Positions 60,837-64,000 of a DNA stretch of 64,000 bases are shown here, one piece after another. This DNA comes from UBA5018 sp947463165. Lineage in GTDB: Bacteria > Cyanobacteriota > Cyanobacteriia > PCC-6307 > Cyanobiaceae. The stretch spans positions 75,309 to 139,308 of the forward strand of contig CALRTY020000007.1 in assembly GCA_943371245.1 (NCBI GenBank), given 5' to 3'. Made by a program: the position numbers and the translations under genes. Each line of letters begins with the position of its first letter. Within the stretch, counting starts at the first letter, position 1. Under the pieces are notes generated by a model. It made no database searches. It worked only from the letters and a program-made list of their open reading frames with translations, and had not been told where the DNA came from.

Positions 60837-61615
60837 GTCAGTGCCTCTTCTATGCTCATGGCCAGGCGAAAAGGCCAAGAATAGGCTTGATAGACGGCCT
60901 TTATCTCTTCGGGGTCTGTACTGTTAGCCTCGAAAAGATCCCAATGAACTGGCACTACTGTGCTTATACCGCATTCAGCGGCCAGACTAAATGCCTCCCG
61001 AATACTCATGTTCCCAACTATTCCTCTTTTGCGGCGAAAAAAGTTATCTTCATTCACTGGGAGAAGTGCAATATCGATATGGGGCTGATTTTTGATGGCT
61101 CCAATTACGTCTTCGCAAGCCGAGGTGTCACCAGCAAGATATATTTGAAATTCGTTAAAATTGATTAAATAACCAACTGCTACGGGTTGATTGTCGCTCC
61201 CCATGCGAATCTTTGGGTGGGCAGACGGCAGGGATTTTACCGAAAGAGATTCTGTCAGCTGTTGCAATTCTGGTTTAGATGCTACAATTCGACTCGCTTC
61301 AATTCCCCAGGACAACATTAGTTTTCTTGCTGGCTCGGGAGCCATGAATTTAGCCCCCGGGCTTGCGGCAGCTATCTGGGGTATGGTATGGGGATCGCAA
61401 TGATCTAGGTGCTCGTGAGTTATAATGACCCACTTAGCATTAGTCACTTGTTCCGGGGCGAATGGAATAGGTATTTGTCGTTGCAGATCGGAAGCATCAA
61501 GTTCTTGAACGGAATTACTGAGATATGGGTCAAAAAGCACGCAATCTCCGCCGATGTCAATCCTGAGACCGGTCTGCCCCAGCTGTCTTATTGTGGTTGA
61601 GGTGGATGCCGTCAC
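60833..61615 (-). CDS. UlaG-like metallo-beta-lactamase-fold hydrolase
   Basis: A 260-residue MBL-fold protein. The metal motif HxHxDH is intact in 'VIITHEHLDHCDPHTIPQIA'; further ligands are in 'SLPSAHPKIRMGS' and 'YLAGDTSACED'. The C-terminal 'NEDNFFRRKRGIVGNMS' and 'VVPVHWDLFEANSTD' are typical of UlaG-like (ascorbate-6-phosphate lactonase type) enzymes. In this operon it probably hydrolyses a sugar lactone or phospho-ester intermediate. It lies 48 bases behind fcl. Confidence 0.87.
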   Translation of the reverse strand: MTASTSTTIRQLGQTGLRIDIGGDCVLFDPYLSNSVQELDASDLQRQIPIPFAPEQVTNAKWVIITHEHLDHCDPHTIPQIAAASPGAKFMAPEPARKLMLSWGIEASRIVASKPELQQLTESLSVKSLPSAHPKIRMGSDNQPVAVGYLINFNEFQIYLAGDTSACEDVIGAIKNQPHIDIALLPVNEDNFFRRKRGIVGNMSIREAFSLAAECGISTVVPVHWDLFEANSTDPEEIKAVYQAYSWPFRLAMSIEEALT

Positions 61616-61663
61616 GGGAGGAAGTTAATTGAGGTGATTGTGAGTTGGTTTTTATTATTAGCT

Positions 61664-62626
61664 TTATCCACGAAAATCAGTGGTTAAGAAGTCGTGGTAT
61701 GTGCTGGCAACGCCTTCGCTTAGTTCAATTTTGTGATGCCAGCCAAGATTCTGAATGCGTTGCACATCAAGTTGTTTTTTTGGCGTGCCATCGGGTTTGG
61801 TGTGATCCCAAATGATTTCGCCATTAAAGCCAACTGTGCTTTTGACAAGCTCGGCTAGCTCTTTAATACTAAGATCGACACCAGTACCAACATTAAGATG
61901 TTGAACCGGATCATTTGGATCGGGATTGTAATTTTCTAGGGCGTAGACGCATGCAGCCCCAAGGTCGTCTACATGCAGAAACTCTCGCATGGGAGAGCCG
62001 GTTCCCCAGCAGGTCACACTTGGGGAATCGGCGACCTTGGCTTCGTGAAAGCGACGGATTAATGCTGGCATTACATGACTATTTGTAGGATGATAATTGT
62101 CTCCGGGACCGTAAAGGTTTGTGGGCATTAAGCTAATTGCATTGAAGCCGTGTTGCTTGCGTAGTGATTGACAGAGCTTGATGCCGGCAATCTTGGCAAT
62201 TGCATACCATTCATTAGTGGGCTCCAAGGAGCCAGTGAGCAGAGACTCTTCGCGGATGGGCTGCTCAGCAAATTTTGGGTAGATACAGCTGCTGCCTAAA
62301 AATAACAGGCGTTTGGCACCGGTGCGCCAGGCGCTTTCAATGACATTTATCTGAATCTTCAGATTACATAGCAAAAAATCTGCCGGATAGCTGTCATTAG
62401 CATAGATGCCGCCCACTTTTGCCGCCGCCAGTACAACCACTTCGGGGCGGTTGGCTTCAAACCAGGCCTGCACGGCGTTGCCATCTTCCAAATCTAGCTC
62501 TTGCCGGCTGGCAGTTAGCAGTTGGGAATAGCCTTGGCTCTGAAGTGCTCGTACAATGGCTCCACCTGCCATGCCGCGGTGACCGGCTACAAAGAAGCGG
62601 TCTGCGGGGGTGATCAAGGCAGCCAT
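61664..62626 (-). CDS. fcl: GDP-L-fucose synthase
   Basis: Epimerase/reductase of 320 residues that converts GDP-4-keto-6-deoxymannose to GDP-L-fucose with NADPH. The Rossmann motif is 'FFVAGHRGMAGGAIVRALQS'; the family pattern 'AAKVGGIYANDSYPADFL', 'LLFLGSSCIYPKFAEQPIRE', the catalytic 'NEWYAIAKIAGIKLCQ' (YxxxK) and 'LMPTNLYGPGDNYHP' are complete. The start codon overlaps the gmd stop by one base. Confidence 0.96.
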   Translation of the reverse strand: MAALITPADRFFVAGHRGMAGGAIVRALQSQGYSQLLTASRQELDLEDGNAVQAWFEANRPEVVVLAAAKVGGIYANDSYPADFLLCNLKIQINVIESAWRTGAKRLLFLGSSCIYPKFAEQPIREESLLTGSLEPTNEWYAIAKIAGIKLCQSLRKQHGFNAISLMPTNLYGPGDNYHPTNSHVMPALIRRFHEAKVADSPSVTCWGTGSPMREFLHVDDLGAACVYALENYNPDPNDPVQHLNVGTGVDLSIKELAELVKSTVGFNGEIIWDHTKPDGTPKKQLDVQRIQNLGWHHKIELSEGVASTYHDFLTTDFRG

Positions 62627-63777
62627 CAGGCTTGCCCCCCAGTGGCTAAGTTTGCAGCCTCAATCATGGCGGGGCTGGTGGGCGGATTTTCCATGGAGCC
62701 CACCACCAGGAAGCCCTCCCTGCGCAGGGTGGCCTCTTTTGCAGCCTCTTCCACGTCTGAAGCAACCATTTCACCTACCAATTGCTCCAAGGTGGTAGTA
62801 GGGGTCCAACCCAATTTTTCTCGTGCTTTAGTTGGATCTCCCAATAGTGTCTCTACCTCGGCTGGCCGGAAGTAGCGAGGGTCAATACGCACAACAACCT
62901 CTGAAGTATCGGCTCTCTTGCCAATTTCCTGCAAGCCTTGACCGCTCCATTCAATACCTCCCCAGCCAAGCTCTTGAGCGGTAAGCTCAATGAATCTCCT
63001 CACGGATTCTTGGCGACCGGTGGCAATTACAAAATCTTCCGGTTGTTCTTGCTGCAACATTAGCCATTGCATTTCCACGTAATCTCTTGCATGACCCCAG
63101 TCACGAAGGGAATCTAGATTGCCCATATACAGGCATTGATCTAGGCCCGCATTAATCCTGGAGAGGCCACGAGTAATTTTACGGGTGACAAATGTTTCAC
63201 CTCTTCGAGGGCTCTCGTGGTTAAAAAGGATTCCGTTGCAAGCATACATTCCATAGGATTCACGGTAGTTAACAGTAATCCAATATGCATACATTTTCGC
63301 CACTGCGTAGGGGCTGCGAGGATAGAAAGGCGTAGTTTCTTTCTGCGGAATTTCCTGCACAAGGCCATAAAGCTCGCTGGTGCTGGCCTGGTAAATTCGC
63401 GTCTTCTTTTCCAAGCCAAGAATCCTGACTGCTTCGAGGATGCGCAGGGTACCAATCGCATCGCTATTGGCCGTGTATTCAGGCTCTTCAAAGCTTACGG
63501 CCACATGGCTTTGGGCGCCTAGATTGTAAATTTCATCCGGTTGAACCTGCTGGATAATTCTGGTTAAATTAGAGCTATCAGTGAGGTCTCCATAGTGAAG
63601 GACTAGTCGCTGATTTGTCTCATGGGGATCTTGGTAAAGGTGGTCTATGCGGGCTGTGTTGAAGCTGCTGGCCCGCCGCTTAATGCCGTGAACTTCATAT
63701 CCCTTGGTAAGCAGGAATTCCGCCAGGTAAGACCCATCCTGGCCTGTAATGCCGGTGATTAGGGCAATTTTGGCCAA
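62626..63777 (-). CDS. gmd: GDP-mannose 4,6-dehydratase
   Basis: First step from GDP-mannose to GDP-L-fucose, 383 residues. 'ALITGITGQDGSYLAEFLL' (GxxGxxG), 'GIKRRASSFNTARIDHLY', 'YQASTSELYGLVQEIPQ', the catalytic 'YPRSPYAVAKMYAYWI' (YxxxK), and 'RYFRPAEVETLLGDPTKARE' are canonical. The C-terminal ~40 residues go beyond the usual end. First gene of the seven-gene operon running to 53994; its upstream region contains the 8-bp tandem repeat. Confidence 0.96.
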   Translation of the reverse strand: MAKIALITGITGQDGSYLAEFLLTKGYEVHGIKRRASSFNTARIDHLYQDPHETNQRLVLHYGDLTDSSNLTRIIQQVQPDEIYNLGAQSHVAVSFEEPEYTANSDAIGTLRILEAVRILGLEKKTRIYQASTSELYGLVQEIPQKETTPFYPRSPYAVAKMYAYWITVNYRESYGMYACNGILFNHESPRRGETFVTRKITRGLSRINAGLDQCLYMGNLDSLRDWGHARDYVEMQWLMLQQEQPEDFVIATGRQESVRRFIELTAQELGWGGIEWSGQGLQEIGKRADTSEVVVRIDPRYFRPAEVETLLGDPTKAREKLGWTPTTTLEQLVGEMVASDVEEAAKEATLRREGFLVVGSMENPPTSPAMIEAANLATGGQA

Positions 63778-63858
63778 TTTTGTTTTTTATCACTTTCCCA
63801 ATCTTAAGGCTTTCGTTCCCTTTGTCAAGCATGCGGCGATGCGTCCCGGGGATCGGCG

Positions 63859-64000
63859 CCTTGCGGCCTTGCGGCCTTGCGGCCTTGCGGCCTTGCGGCC
63901 TTGCGGCCTTGCGGCCTTGCGGCCTTGCGGCCTTGCGGCCTTGCGGCCTTGCGGCCTTGCGGCCTTGCGGCCTTGCGGCCTTGCGGCCTTGCGGCCTTGC
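63859..64000. repeat. Perfect 8-bp tandem repeat running off the window
   Basis: The octamer 'ttgcggcc' is repeated at least 17 times without a single change from 63861 to the window end, about 85 bases upstream of the gmd start. The unit has no stop codon in any frame on either strand. It could be a variable-number repeat, the edge of a repetitive gene, or an assembly product. Confidence 0.95.

Noticed and set aside
1..64000. tRNA, rRNA, insertion sequences and prophage genes
   Set aside because: Read through for tRNA T-arm signatures, transposase motifs and phage proteins; none was recognised, so none is claimed. A covariance-model scan would be the decisive test.

Overview
The window looks like a chromosomal piece of a GC-rich picocyanobacterium of the Synechococcus/Cyanobium group, probably freshwater or euryhaline. 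This rests on the gene order pyrG-queE-queC-pabB-pabC, the linked urt and ure genes, two NtcA-type promoters, the cyanobacterial version of the nitrilase 'Nit1C' cluster, and scattered GCGATCGC (HIP1-like) octamers. The assignment comes from gene content, not from a database match.

Layout: (1) 1-6.8 kb: the end of pyrG, queuosine precursor genes (queE, queC), folate/pABA genes (pabB, pabC), an ecotin-type protease inhibitor, a lipoprotein, and two homologous tiny Gly-rich proteins. (2) 7.1-20.6 kb: a nitrogen-scavenging block. It holds formamidase (fmdA) behind an NtcA site, the urea ABC transporter urtABCDE behind a near-perfect NtcA class II promoter, and the urease accessory genes ureD, E, F and G. 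The urease structural genes ureABC are not in the window; an AEC-family permease follows ureD. UreF carries a repetitive in-frame insertion, and a relic of ureF lies upstream of it. (3) 20.6-28.0 kb: a pstS relic, then the Nit1C cluster: flavoprotein, Sll0783-like protein, nitrilase, radical SAM enzyme, GNAT acetyltransferase, AIR-synthase-like protein and a small MSMEG_0570-like protein. (4) 28.4-31.2 kb: a LuxR-type response regulator, a ribbon-helix-helix protein and glycerate kinase. (5) 31.5-63.8 kb: a long surface-glycan region, nearly all on the minus strand. It contains a sulfotransferase-like protein, an AlgX/AlgJ-like protein, a DUF1800/DUF1501 pair, several large multidomain glycosyltransferases, manC, and an operon gmd-fcl-MBL hydrolase-GT2/cytidylyltransferase fusion-hydroxyacid dehydrogenase-SDR-DUF115 giant. 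The window ends in a perfect 8-bp tandem repeat.

The nitrogen genes form one logic: import urea (Urt), release ammonium from formamide (FmdA), possibly from urea (urease, if ureABC lie elsewhere), and from or through nitriles (Nit1C). NtcA is the likely common regulator. In the glycan region ManC, Gmd and Fcl would supply GDP-mannose and GDP-L-fucose. The fused cytidylyltransferase and its neighbours suggest an additional CMP-activated acidic residue.

A pervasive oddity is a set of short, drifting, roughly 12-20-bp repeats. They fill the gaps behind many genes and also enter reading frames (UreF, the GNAT protein, the flavoprotein N-terminus, the UreE tail). No CRISPR array, rRNA, tRNA or insertion sequence was recognised.
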